From a bacterium (GTDB lineage Bacteria > Sumerlaeota > Sumerlaeia > SLMS01 > JAHLLQ01), in the NCBI GenBank assembly GCA_020444065.1, contig JAHLLQ010000001.1:1199721-1263720 (forward strand): a stretch of DNA of 64,000 nt, given 5' to 3'. The position numbers and the translations under genes were made by a program. Shown here piece after piece: positions 42,096-51,141 of this stretch. Within the stretch, counting starts at the first letter, position 1, and every line of letters begins with the position of its first letter. The notes under the pieces are model-generated. The model worked only from the letters and a program-made list of their open reading frames with translations. It was not told where the DNA came from and searched no databases.

Positions 42096-45000
42096 CTACA
42101 CCGTATGCGCGGTGATCTCGCCTTCGTGGAGTTCCTCTTCAATCGCCTTGCGGCCGGCGGCGGGTTCGACATCTTCGCATTCGGGCCAACGGCCTGTGTT
42201 CAGATAGACCCAGAACCGCCGCATGTCGTTCAGGATAAACAGCAAACACGGAATCACGCCGAGCGTCAGGAACGTGGCGAACATCACGCCCGCGGCGATC
42301 GTCAGACCCATAGGAATGAGGAACTGTGCCTGCATGCTGCGCTCGAGCAGCAGCGGCATCAGTCCACCAACCGTCGTCGTCGAGGTCAGAATAATCGGAC
42401 GGAATCGCCGGCAACCACCATCCAGCAACGCCGTGAAGAATGGGACCCCTTCCGACAGTCGATGGTTGATTGCCTCGATCAAGATAATCGCATCGTTCAC
42501 AACAACTCCGGCAAGCGCCACCATACCGAAGACGCTCATGATGGTCAGGTCGTAGCCCAAGGCCATATGGCCGAACACGGCGCCGATGATCCCAAACGGA
42601 ATGGTGAACAGAATGATCAATGGTTGCAAATACGAACGGAAGATCGTCGCGAGAATCAGGTAGATCGCCAGAATCGTCAGCGGGCCGCCAAGCTTCAGAC
42701 TGCCGAAGGACTCCGCCTGCTCGCGGCGCTGGCCTTCGAGGCTGGCGCTGACACCTGGGAAGTTCTTCGGTAGTTGGCTCAAGTACTCCCGCCGCACACG
42801 ATCCAACACGTCACCGGGAGTAACCTGCGCCGTGTCGACCTCCGTCGAAACGGTGATACGACGCTCACCATCCTTGCGTCGAATGGTCGTGTAGCCTGGC
42901 TCGACGCTCAAGTCTGCAACCGAAGCAATCGGAACTTCATCGCCCGATGGCGTCCGGATGCGAATCTGATCGACATCTCCAAGATTGCGGCGCTCATCGC
43001 CAGGATAGCGCACGTAGACCTTCACTTCGTCACGCCCGCGCTGAACGCGAACGCTCTCCGCGCCGTAGTAGCCGGAGCGCAATTGGCTTGCCAGCGATGC
43101 TGTCGTCAGTCCGAGCGTGTGCGCCTCTGGCTTCAGACGGGCACGAAGCTCTCGTTTGCCGGGGCGGAAATCGTCCTCGATCTGATAAACGCCGGCGATC
43201 TGCTCAAGCTTGTTCTTCAGCGCTTCCGACGCAGCCTGCAGCGTCTCCATGTCGTCGCCAAGCAACCAGATTTCGATAGGCTTTCCGCCCGGTCCGCCGT
43301 TCATGCCCTTGATCGTCAGGGATGTGGCCCCGGTGATCGGACCGACTTCTTCCTCCCAGGCGCGCGTAATGTCTTGAAAGAAGATGCCACGCTGTTCGGA
43401 ACCGAGCAGTTCCACGCGGATCTCCCCTTTGTGCGAGCCGTCCGTGCGGATGTTCTCAAACTCAAAACCTCGGCTGGAACCAATCGACGACTCCATCGCC
43501 AGTATCAGCGAATCGCCCGTCTCGGTATCGAAGCGCTCGTCGACACGCTTCAGTGCTTCTTCGAGGCGAAGAACTGCGTCGCCCGTCACGTCCAGCGGTG
43601 TGCCTTCTGGGAACTCCACGTTCGCCGTGATGAAGTCGGAGTCGATTTGCGGGAAGAAGATGAACTTGATGAAACCGCCCCGTACGAGTCCGACGGTCAG
43701 GAAGAGTGTTGCAATCGCGCCGGCCAACGACAGGTAGCGCCACGACAGAACGTGCTTCATCGAGGGACGATAGACATGCAGGATTACCCACTCGATGCCA
43801 TCGGAGAAGAACTTCCGAATGCGCACAGGGATAGCCCGAACGCCATGCAACGTCTTCTCCGCGCCACGGGACATGTCGGGCAGATGATTCAGGTGAGCGG
43901 GCAAAATGATCAATGCCTCGACCAGGGAAACGGAGAGCGTCGCGATCACCACCGTGGGAATCACACCGATGAAGTTGCCCATGACGCCCTTGATGAAGAG
44001 CAGCGGAATGAATGCAACGATCGTCGTGATAACCGCTGCGACAACGGGCCAGAAGACCTCGACGGTGCCATCGACAGCAGAACGCAGTGGTCCCACGCCA
44101 TTTCTTCGTTGGACGTAGATCGCCTCACCCACAACGATCGCATCATCCACGACAATACCCAATACCATGATGAGCGCGAACAGGCTGATCATGTTGATGG
44201 TCACATCCAATCCATACATGACGGCGATGCCGCCCGCGAATGAGATTGGAATGCCCATCGACACCCAGAACGCCAGTCGCAGATCGAGGAAGAGCCATAG
44301 AAGAATGAACACGAGAACGAGGCCGATGCGACCATTGCGGACGAGCAGATCGATACGATCTCGGATGAAATTCGAGCTATCGCCCCAAATGGTCATCGTG
44401 ACGGACGGGGGCAGTTCTTTCTGTTTCTGCGCGACGTACTTCTGCGCGGCCTCGGCGATCAGAATTGCGTCTTCATCCTCACCATTTACGACGAAAACCG
44501 AAACGGCACGCCGACCATTGAAGCGCGTGACGACTTCGTCCTCGGTGAACGCGTCCTTGATGTCGGCGATCTGCCCGAGTCGAATCACCGTACCATCCGG
44601 CTGTGCGAGCACGACAATGTCAGCGTATTCCTTACCGGTGTAGCGCCGCCCAAGCGTACGGACCTTCACGCGTTCCTTCTCGCCCCGCAAGTCGCCACCG
44701 GGCAGATTCATGCTGGCAGACGCAACGGCTCGATCGATATCGGCAAAGGTGATGCCGTACTTGCGGAGTTGTTCCTCGGAAACCTCGATCGAGATCTCAT
44801 ACGGCCGGGTGCCACCCACGTTGGCCTGCGAGATCTCCGGTAAGGCGACGAGTTCGTCTTTGATCTCCTCTGCAAGCTCCTTCAACTGCCGCTCGGTCAT
44901 CTCGTCGCTGGCGATTGAAATCAGCAACGTCGTGCGCTCGACCAGCACCTCGGAAACCGTCGGCTTTTCGGCCTCTTCGGGGAATGTATTGATCGCATTG

Positions 45001-45338
45001 ATGCGATCCGCCACGCGATCCTTTACAGTTTGAACGTCTTCGCCCTCTTTGACCTCGATGGTCGCGGAGCCCATCCCTTCGGAGGCGATCGTGTTGTATT
45101 CCTTAATGCCGTCGAGGCCCTCGATCGCATCTTCGATCTTCAGGCAGATGCCTTCCTCAACTTCTTCCGGGCCGGCGCTGGGATAGGGGACGCTGACCTG
45201 GATCGTATCGACGGCGAAGTTCGGCAGGATCTCGCGGCGCATCGTCACCACCGAGAAAATGCCGGAGGCCATAATCAGGAAGAGCAACGCGTTCGCGAAG
45301 ACCGAGTTCGTGACGAAGAGGCTGATGATCTTTCTCAT
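42096..45338 (-). CDS. RND efflux transporter permease (HAE1-like)
   Basis: A 1080-residue inner-membrane pump with the classic duplicated fold: a first helix (SVFANALLFLIMASGIFSVV), a large periplasmic loop, helices 2-6, a second loop and helices 8-12. The proton-relay aspartates are in VLGIVVDDAIVVGEAI, and a matching ALAGVVVNDAIILIEAIN lies in the second half. It is the third gene of a marR-adaptor-permease operon and overlaps the adaptor by four bases. Substrates are likely hydrophobic compounds. No outer-membrane channel gene adjoins. Confidence 0.95.
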   Translation of the reverse strand: MRKIISLFVTNSVFANALLFLIMASGIFSVVTMRREILPNFAVDTIQVSVPYPSAGPEEVEEGICLKIEDAIEGLDGIKEYNTIASEGMGSATIEVKEGEDVQTVKDRVADRINAINTFPEEAEKPTVSEVLVERTTLLISIASDEMTERQLKELAEEIKDELVALPEISQANVGGTRPYEISIEVSEEQLRKYGITFADIDRAVASASMNLPGGDLRGEKERVKVRTLGRRYTGKEYADIVVLAQPDGTVIRLGQIADIKDAFTEDEVVTRFNGRRAVSVFVVNGEDEDAILIAEAAQKYVAQKQKELPPSVTMTIWGDSSNFIRDRIDLLVRNGRIGLVLVFILLWLFLDLRLAFWVSMGIPISFAGGIAVMYGLDVTINMISLFALIMVLGIVVDDAIVVGEAIYVQRRNGVGPLRSAVDGTVEVFWPVVAAVITTIVAFIPLLFIKGVMGNFIGVIPTVVIATLSVSLVEALIILPAHLNHLPDMSRGAEKTLHGVRAIPVRIRKFFSDGIEWVILHVYRPSMKHVLSWRYLSLAGAIATLFLTVGLVRGGFIKFIFFPQIDSDFITANVEFPEGTPLDVTGDAVLRLEEALKRVDERFDTETGDSLILAMESSIGSSRGFEFENIRTDGSHKGEIRVELLGSEQRGIFFQDITRAWEEEVGPITGATSLTIKGMNGGPGGKPIEIWLLGDDMETLQAASEALKNKLEQIAGVYQIEDDFRPGKRELRARLKPEAHTLGLTTASLASQLRSGYYGAESVRVQRGRDEVKVYVRYPGDERRNLGDVDQIRIRTPSGDEVPIASVADLSVEPGYTTIRRKDGERRITVSTEVDTAQVTPGDVLDRVRREYLSQLPKNFPGVSASLEGQRREQAESFGSLKLGGPLTILAIYLILATIFRSYLQPLIILFTIPFGIIGAVFGHMALGYDLTIMSVFGMVALAGVVVNDAIILIEAINHRLSEGVPFFTALLDGGCRRFRPIILTSTTTVGGLMPLLLERSMQAQFLIPMGLTIAAGVMFATFLTLGVIPCLLFILNDMRRFWVYLNTGRWPECEDVEPAAGRKAIEEELHEGEITAHTV

Positions 45339-46693
45339 AGAGCAGGCGCCTCTTGCAGTTCAACGTCCACGGCCAATCCGTCGATCACGCGCGGCGGACG
45401 TGTTGTGAGGACAATATCGCCTTCTTTCAGGCCTTTGTCCACCAGCGCATAATCGCCCTGATAGCGCAACACATGCACCTTGTGCGTTTCCAGGTGACCA
45501 TCGTTGGCGAGCAATAAAGTGCCGTCGTAGTCGACGACTTCGCGCGGCACCACGTACACGTTCTTGACTTCGATTCCGGGGATGGTGAGCGAACAGAACA
45601 TTCCGTCCGCCAGCGGGAAGGCCAACTCCGCGTCGCTACGTTTATCCACTCGCACGACAACGGTGAACGTCCGAGTCTGCGGATTGAACTTCTCAACGCG
45701 CGCCAGGCGTCCGGTGTGGACCTCGCCTCGGGCATCATCGTTCCAGCGGACTTCCACTTCGCGATCCGGGACGTCGCCGAACCAGTGCGCATCGTCCGGC
45801 GCAATCTCCAGCCCGAGCCAGCCGCTGACGTCGCGGCTGTCGAGGGATGCGGGTATCTCAAGAGCCGAGTCGTCCGCCAGCACAAGCGCCTGCTGTCCAG
45901 GCATCACGTACTGGTCCTTCTCGATCGACTGGCTGACGATGCGCGCGTTGAACGGCACGGTGACGTGGCTGCGTTCAAGGTTTCGCGCGGCGTTTTCCTT
46001 CTGCGCGACGGCGCGCCGAAGCTGTGCCTTCGTCTGCCGTTCCTGGAACGGATACATCGCCAGGGAATTCTCCAGCCGCACAACTTCCTGAATTTGCCGG
46101 TTCAACGAAAGCGCGGCGGTATCCAGGCGCGATTTGCTCTCCACGCCGCCCTGCGCAACGAGATCCTTGATTCGATCGTATTCGTTGCGAGAGAACTCTT
46201 CCATTTCGTTGGCGATCTTGAGTTGGCGCTCGTCATTCACCTGCGCCCGGCCCAGGCGATCCAACTCGGCCTCAAGCCGTTCGACTTCCGCTTCTGCCTG
46301 TTCGAGCGCCTGCTTGTAGTCGTGCGGATCGATCGTGAAGAGCTCTTCGCCCGCCGGGATGACATTGCCGACGTCCAAATTCGGATGCACGCTTTCGATC
46401 CTGCCGGAGACTTCGGCACTGATTGCAACGGTCCGGATCGGCCGGGCCGTTCCAAATCCGGAAATCTCTGTTTGTACATTCTGCGGCATGGCCTGGAAGG
46501 CCTTGGCGGCGAGACGATGCTCCGGCGGCTGACTCGACTCCGGCTCCTGTCGCAGAGCCGAAAGACCGGCCATCGCCCCAATCCCGAAAATCAGGACGAT
46601 GACGACAAGCCCCATTCGAGCCCAGAGGGGGTGATGGGGCACTTCCTCCACGGGATGCTGCGTCCCGTTCGTGCGGGGTTCTTCGCTACTCAT
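45335..46693 (-). CDS. RND periplasmic adaptor protein
   Basis: A 452-residue membrane-fusion protein with an N-terminal membrane anchor (MGLVVIVLIFGIGAMAGLSAL). The first lipoyl half follows (ISAEVSGRIESVHPNLDVGNVIPAGEELF), then a long coiled-coil hairpin (about 115-215), the second lipoyl half (VTVPFNARIVSQSIEKDQYV) and beta-barrel segments. ATGA overlaps couple it to the marR gene before and the permease after. Confidence 0.9.
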   Translation of the reverse strand: MSSEEPRTNGTQHPVEEVPHHPLWARMGLVVIVLIFGIGAMAGLSALRQEPESSQPPEHRLAAKAFQAMPQNVQTEISGFGTARPIRTVAISAEVSGRIESVHPNLDVGNVIPAGEELFTIDPHDYKQALEQAEAEVERLEAELDRLGRAQVNDERQLKIANEMEEFSRNEYDRIKDLVAQGGVESKSRLDTAALSLNRQIQEVVRLENSLAMYPFQERQTKAQLRRAVAQKENAARNLERSHVTVPFNARIVSQSIEKDQYVMPGQQALVLADDSALEIPASLDSRDVSGWLGLEIAPDDAHWFGDVPDREVEVRWNDDARGEVHTGRLARVEKFNPQTRTFTVVVRVDKRSDAELAFPLADGMFCSLTIPGIEVKNVYVVPREVVDYDGTLLLANDGHLETHKVHVLRYQGDYALVDKGLKEGDIVLTTRPPRVIDGLAVDVELQEAPAL

Positions 46694-47181
46694 GCCTTCT
46701 TACCTCCGCGAGAAGGAAGTCGATCGATCGCCGCAGCAATCCGTTCGGTCAATTCTACCATCAAGTTCGCATCCTCCGGCCCAATCGCTTCCAGCAATTG
46801 GCAGATGTGTCCGAGCACGATCTTCTCGTGCTCCGCGATTCGCTTCCGCCCTTCATCTCCCAGCTCGATCAGGACTTCGCGGCGGTTGTCCGGATTCCGC
46901 CAGCGCTTCACGAGCCCCTTTTCGACGAGCCGCTCGACTTTCTCCGAGGCGGTCGGTCCGCTCACACCGATGGCCTCGGCGAAGACTTTCAACGTGCAAG
47001 GGCCCACGGTGTGCAGCGCGAGCATGGCCCGGATTTGCCCGAATGTGGGTTCTTTGGGGAGCCCCTTCCAGGCGCGATCCATGTGCGAGCCGCGCAGCAA
47101 GAACGTGCGAATTCGCTGCGTGCTGACTTGCACGACGCGTGCCTTTCCGAGCAATTCATCCTGTGGTTTCTTTCGAGCCAT
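46690..47181 (-). CDS. MarR family transcriptional regulator of the RND operon
   Basis: A 163-residue winged-helix regulator. The DNA-recognition part is CTLKVFAEAIGVSGPTASEKVERLVEKGLVKRWRNPDNRREVLIELGDEGRK, with wing residues DNRR. Flanking dimerisation helices have the usual MarR layout. First gene of the efflux operon; it probably represses it and releases on ligand binding, through the palindrome 70-80 bases upstream of its start. Confidence 0.9.
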   Translation of the reverse strand: MARKKPQDELLGKARVVQVSTQRIRTFLLRGSHMDRAWKGLPKEPTFGQIRAMLALHTVGPCTLKVFAEAIGVSGPTASEKVERLVEKGLVKRWRNPDNRREVLIELGDEGRKRIAEHEKIVLGHICQLLEAIGPEDANLMVELTERIAAAIDRLPSRGGKKA

Positions 47182-47248
47182 CTTTCGCTCCTCGCGATCG
47201 CTTTCGCGGGCAGCTTTCGGACATCAGGCAGGCCTCGTCAAGCGAACA

Positions 47249-47263
47249 ATTAGGTATCCTAAT
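47249..47263. promoter_or_regulatory. Palindromic MarR-type operator
   Basis: A perfect 15-base inverted repeat, ATTAGG-TAT-CCTAAT, lies 68 bases before the marR start in an AT-rich stretch of otherwise GC-rich DNA. Size and position fit an autoregulatory MarR site. Confidence 0.7.
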
Positions 47264-47270
47264 AATTTGT

Positions 47271-47288
47271 TTTGCGATTTATCGCAAA
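47271..47288. promoter_or_regulatory. Second inverted repeat near the efflux promoter
   Basis: TTTGCGAT and ATCGCAAA are perfect inverted arms around two bases. It sits eight bases from the 15-base palindrome and may be a second operator or part of the promoter. Confidence 0.5.
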
Positions 47289-47424
47289 AACTCAGAATTG
47301 GCGTGAATAACACCCCCCACATTGCGTATAAGAACGTGAGAGACAAACGGGCGAGCCAAGGCCGTGCGGCGGGCGGCTTTGGCAGTTGCAGTGGACCACG
47401 AAGAGAAGTAGAAGCGTCCTAGCT

Positions 47425-48162
47425 ATGTTGTTGAAAAGATTACCATTACTGATTCTGCTGGTCTTTTGGGCCGCCGCTTCCCTCGGCGAGCCCGAAACGG
47501 TGGATATGCTTGAGCGAGTGAAACAGGATCGCGACGCCGATACGGTCGTCGATAGCCTTGATAATTGCCCCGAAATCTTCAATCCGGACCAGGAAGATTT
47601 CGACCTCGACGGCACGGGCGATGCCTGTGACAACGACATCGACGGCGACAATGTCCCGAACTGGGAAGACAACGCGCCATACGTTCCGAATCCCGGTCAG
47701 GAAGATCTGGATGGAGACGGCAAGGGCGACGTGGTCGATCACGACATCGACGGCGACGGAGTTGAGAATGGGTTGGACAATTGTCTCCGGAGAGCGAATC
47801 CCGATCAGGCCGATACAGATGGAGATGGGATCGGCGACGTCTGCGATGAGGATATCGACGGCGACGGCATCCGGAATGCCTTCGATGCGCTGCCTGCCGA
47901 CGCCGCCAACGAGCTGATTCCCGGCACGGGCGGTCGCCTGGGGGTCAACTACACAGGTCTGACCATTCGGGCCGGCGCCGAGCCGAGTTCTGTGAGAACA
48001 GACGCTCGGGCTCAGGATCCACGCTGGTCCCGCGATGAGACTGCTCCGGCAAATCGACGTCGTCCGGAAACCACCCCCACCCCGCTGCCCCAGAAAGAGC
48101 CCGGCGTCATGAATCGCGCCATGAAACTGCTGCGCAATGCGGCTGGGACGCTGGTGCGCTAA
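47425..48162 (+). CDS. Secreted thrombospondin type 3 repeat protein
   Basis: A 245-residue protein with a signal peptide (LLKRLPLLILLVFWAAASLG). About five tandem Asp-rich calcium-binding repeats (pattern D-x-D-x-D-G, for example DTDGDGIGDVCDEDIDGDGI) with paired cysteines lie at about 35-150. A low-complexity Pro/Arg tail follows. Such repeats fold around calcium and act as rigid spacers in surface proteins. ATG 47425 is where the signal peptide starts. Confidence 0.8.
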   Translation: MLLKRLPLLILLVFWAAASLGEPETVDMLERVKQDRDADTVVDSLDNCPEIFNPDQEDFDLDGTGDACDNDIDGDNVPNWEDNAPYVPNPGQEDLDGDGKGDVVDHDIDGDGVENGLDNCLRRANPDQADTDGDGIGDVCDEDIDGDGIRNAFDALPADAANELIPGTGGRLGVNYTGLTIRAGAEPSSVRTDARAQDPRWSRDETAPANRRRPETTPTPLPQKEPGVMNRAMKLLRNAAGTLVR

Positions 48163-48274
48163 TCAACGCTTGCAGGCTCTCGCGATTTCAGGGTTTCATC
48201 AATGCGTTCCGAGAACTGAGCACCGCCCGGGAGAGAGCACGCGCCCGGGCCGATTCCGCAGGTGAGCGCGTTTC

Positions 48275-49717
48275 ATGTCGAAGTACCGCATCATGGTTGT
48301 CGACGACGATCCAGACATTCGGTTCGTGATCTGCGGGCTGCTGCAGCTCGATTTCGAGATGGTCCAGGCAAAAAGCGGCCTGGACGCCCTCGAGAAGATC
48401 GAGCGCTATGAACCCGATCTGATCCTGCTGGATGTCCGTATGCCGGTGATGGACGGGTTCGCGACGCTGAAAGCCATCCGGCGACACAGCCAGTTCAGCG
48501 ATACCCCGGTTTTTTTCCTGACCGGAATGACGACCGACGATGTCCGCGAGCAAGCCTCGGACATGAACACCGAGGGCTTCGTAGAGAAGCCCTTCGAGAC
48601 CCAGGAACTGGTCGAGGAGATTCGCAGCTTCTTCACCGACCACCGCCGCGTCCCGAGGCTCAAGACGTTCAACATGCGGGAGCTGAAACGGATCGACTCG
48701 ACGCCGCTGCGAGCTTCTCGACCGATCACCATCGGCGCGGGCGCTCAGGATCGCCTGAAGGAAGAACGCGCACGGCACGAGGAGGAGAAGCGCCGTGAGC
48801 CGACTCCATCGCCCGAGCCGCCAAAGCCAAAGACCGAAGAATCGAAGAAACGCCGGGTCTTCGGCGCCGGCAGCGCCGAGAAGGAGCGAAGGATTCAGCC
48901 GTCTTCGGGTGAGGAACTGGAAGACGTCGCCCCCACAAAGAAGATCAAGCCGCTGCTCGATGCGGAGCGACCCGCCTCTCCCCCGCCGCGGGTGATGCCG
49001 CCGCGCGAGGAACCGATTCCCACTCCAAAGGCGAAGGAGCCCAAGAAGCCAGAGCCCGCGCCCCGGCTTCGTCCTCCCCGGCCGATCCCGGCGGAGGCCC
49101 TGAAGAAGAGTGCGTCATCGGGGCAGCGACCCCGAACGCTGTGCATGATCGACGAGCGGCCGGAACTCGCGCATTTCTCCGAGGGGCTGAAGGGTATCGC
49201 CGAGTACCTTCCGTTGGAGGATCCGGTCGAGGCCGTCGAGATCATCGCACGCTTCCAGCCCGACATCGTAATCATGCGGATTCAGGGCAAGACATACAGC
49301 GGCGTGCAGATTGCCTCGCTGCTCCAGGGCAATGCGCGCCTGGCCCATACGGAAGTCGTCTTCATCTCCCATCGGAATGAGCCGGAATCGCAATTGCGCG
49401 CCGCACAGCGAATGACTCGAAATCCGATCATTCCGGCTGTAACCAAAGGCGACATGGTTCACAAAGTCGTCAAAGCGATCACTCAGAAGCCGAACTTCGA
49501 GGTGCGTGAGAAGAAATTGTCCTATGGCGTTTATGTGGATGAAGTTCTTCGGAAAGCGCGCGAAGAACTGGAAGTCGAGCGTCGCGAAAAGGAGAAACGA
49601 GCCTACGAGCGCCGCGCGGCCTCCCTGGCAGCGTTCATGGCCGGAGAATTGAAAGACTACCAGCCTCCAAAAGAGGTGGACGTCGGGCCGAAAGAGGCCC
49701 AAGAATACTATATGTAG
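48275..49717 (+). CDS. Two-receiver response regulator with a long charged linker
   Basis: A 480-residue protein. Residues 1-125 form a complete receiver domain with acidic residues 10-12, phospho-acceptor Asp53, Thr83 and Lys105. A Pro/Glu/Lys-rich linker covers about 160-285. A second receiver-like domain (TLCMIDERPELAHFSEGL through TQKPNF, about 287-410) has arginine where the acceptor aspartate should be (IVIMRIQ), so it is a pseudo-receiver. A Glu/Arg-rich helix ends the protein. No histidine kinase is adjacent. Confidence 0.8.
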   Translation: MSKYRIMVVDDDPDIRFVICGLLQLDFEMVQAKSGLDALEKIERYEPDLILLDVRMPVMDGFATLKAIRRHSQFSDTPVFFLTGMTTDDVREQASDMNTEGFVEKPFETQELVEEIRSFFTDHRRVPRLKTFNMRELKRIDSTPLRASRPITIGAGAQDRLKEERARHEEEKRREPTPSPEPPKPKTEESKKRRVFGAGSAEKERRIQPSSGEELEDVAPTKKIKPLLDAERPASPPPRVMPPREEPIPTPKAKEPKKPEPAPRLRPPRPIPAEALKKSASSGQRPRTLCMIDERPELAHFSEGLKGIAEYLPLEDPVEAVEIIARFQPDIVIMRIQGKTYSGVQIASLLQGNARLAHTEVVFISHRNEPESQLRAAQRMTRNPIIPAVTKGDMVHKVVKAITQKPNFEVREKKLSYGVYVDEVLRKAREELEVERREKEKRAYERRAASLAAFMAGELKDYQPPKEVDVGPKEAQEYYM

Positions 49718-49879
49718 CATAAATGGTGGGTCGGGAAGGGCCGTCGGCAGGATTGCAGCGGTCTATTGAGGATGCAGACAGTCGTTTTTTCGTTGCAGGT
49801 GTGAGCAGACCTGCTTCTGTCTAAAGCCACTCTGCTCAGAGAACGAACAACTATCGCGCCGCGGGCGAAGGGGTAGCAA

Positions 49880-50971
49880 GTGCTGGCAGAACAGATTCGC
49901 GATCGATTCCTCGGCACCGTGCTCGGACTGGTGGTCGGCGAGGCCGTCGGTGCCCCCTTCGAGTTGCGCACGGCGACGTACATCCAAATGAGCCTCGGCG
50001 ACAAGCCGACTCGGATGGAGGGCGGTGGACGCTGGAAGCTGGCGCCGGGCGAATGGACCGACGATGCCGCGCAGGCCCTCCGCGCCGCCGAGTCCCTGGT
50101 CACGACCCGTGGGTTCGACGGTTCAGACCTGACAGGCGGCCTGATCGACTGGTGGCGCACGAAGCCCAAAGGTCTCGGGGCGCACACCGATGAAGTCCTG
50201 GCGCGGCTCTCTCGCGACCCCGAAAAGTGGGAAACTGTCGCTCGCGATATCTGGTATCGCAGTAGCGGCGTCGCGGCCGGCAACGGGGCGCTCTGTCGCT
50301 GCCTGATGGTTGGCCTCTTCTTCTGGAACGACCTGGAGAAGATGGTCCAGAACGTCATCAAGGCGAGCCAGATTACACACTTCGATCCGCGAGCCGTCGA
50401 GTCGGCGCTCGTGTTGTGCTTCGTCATGGCGCAGTGCCTGCACAGGCGCTTCTCGTCGAATCTGCTCGACCAGGCCATTATGTTTGCCGAGGCAACCCGC
50501 CAGTCTCCAACCTTCAAGGAGATGGCGCTGAACTATAGTTCCGAAACCTTGCACGAATTCTCAAATTTCTCTCCCTTCGCGCCGTACGACAACGAGCCCG
50601 AGGTGACGGTGAATGCGCTGAAGAGCATCGCGAAGATGCGCATCTCCGATCTGCGTACGACCGGATTTGCCGTACACACGATGCAGATGGCGTTGTGGAT
50701 GCTGTTCAACTCCGACAGCTACGAGGAGGGCGTCAGCCGCGCCGTCCGCCTGGGCGGGGACTCGGATACGCAGGGCGCCGTCGTCGGTGCACTGATGGGC
50801 GCACGACACGGCTTGGCTCAGATCCCCAATTACTGGCTGGCTCCGTTAAAGGATCGCGCCCGCATCGTCTCCGACAGCGAACTGCTGCTGGATCGCGCCA
50901 TGCAGGAAGAAGAGCGCGACTTTCAGGCCGGCCGCCGCGACCCGCAAAAAGAACCGCCGCGCGTTATCTGA
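49880..50971 (+). CDS. ADP-ribosylglycohydrolase family protein
   Basis: A 363-residue protein of the ADP-ribosylglycohydrolase (DraG/ARH) fold. Metal-site motifs are visible: VVGEAVGAPFE, GEWTDDAAQ, and LGGDSDTQGAVVGALMGARHG near the C terminus. It would remove ADP-ribose from proteins or related substrates. A GTG start is preceded by AAGGGG. No ADP-ribosyltransferase was recognised nearby. Confidence 0.85.
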   Translation: MLAEQIRDRFLGTVLGLVVGEAVGAPFELRTATYIQMSLGDKPTRMEGGGRWKLAPGEWTDDAAQALRAAESLVTTRGFDGSDLTGGLIDWWRTKPKGLGAHTDEVLARLSRDPEKWETVARDIWYRSSGVAAGNGALCRCLMVGLFFWNDLEKMVQNVIKASQITHFDPRAVESALVLCFVMAQCLHRRFSSNLLDQAIMFAEATRQSPTFKEMALNYSSETLHEFSNFSPFAPYDNEPEVTVNALKSIAKMRISDLRTTGFAVHTMQMALWMLFNSDSYEEGVSRAVRLGGDSDTQGAVVGALMGARHGLAQIPNYWLAPLKDRARIVSDSELLLDRAMQEEERDFQAGRRDPQKEPPRVI

Positions 50972-51040
50972 GTTTGTCCTCCCTGACACAAAGAAGATTC
51001 TTATTCAGCGCCTCGTTTCTGCTGGTACAAGCACCCATTT

Positions 51041-51113
51041 GGAGTGCGATGCCGCGCTGCGTGGCAAGCATGGCTTGCCACGACTGAAGGCTGAAGCATG
51101 GCTTCAGCACTCC
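51041..51113. repeat. Nested palindromic intergenic element
   Basis: An outer stem GGAGTGC (51041-51047) and GCACTCC (51107-51113) encloses two hairpins, each with an ATG loop: CGTGGCAAGC/GCTTGCCACG (51060-51082) and CTGAAGC/GCTTCAG (51091-51107). It lies between the convergent ADP-ribosylglycohydrolase and kinase genes. It resembles REP/BIME-like repeats. Confidence 0.65.
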
Positions 51114-51141
51114 AAGCAGTGAAAGGGCGGCTTCCTCGTTC

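Noticed and set aside
42774..44243. 489-codon plus-strand frame
   Set aside because: Antisense to the RND permease, whose motifs are unambiguous; no ribosome site or family features.
45716..47422. 568-codon plus-strand frame across adaptor and marR
   Set aside because: Antisense shadow spanning two well-supported genes on the minus strand.
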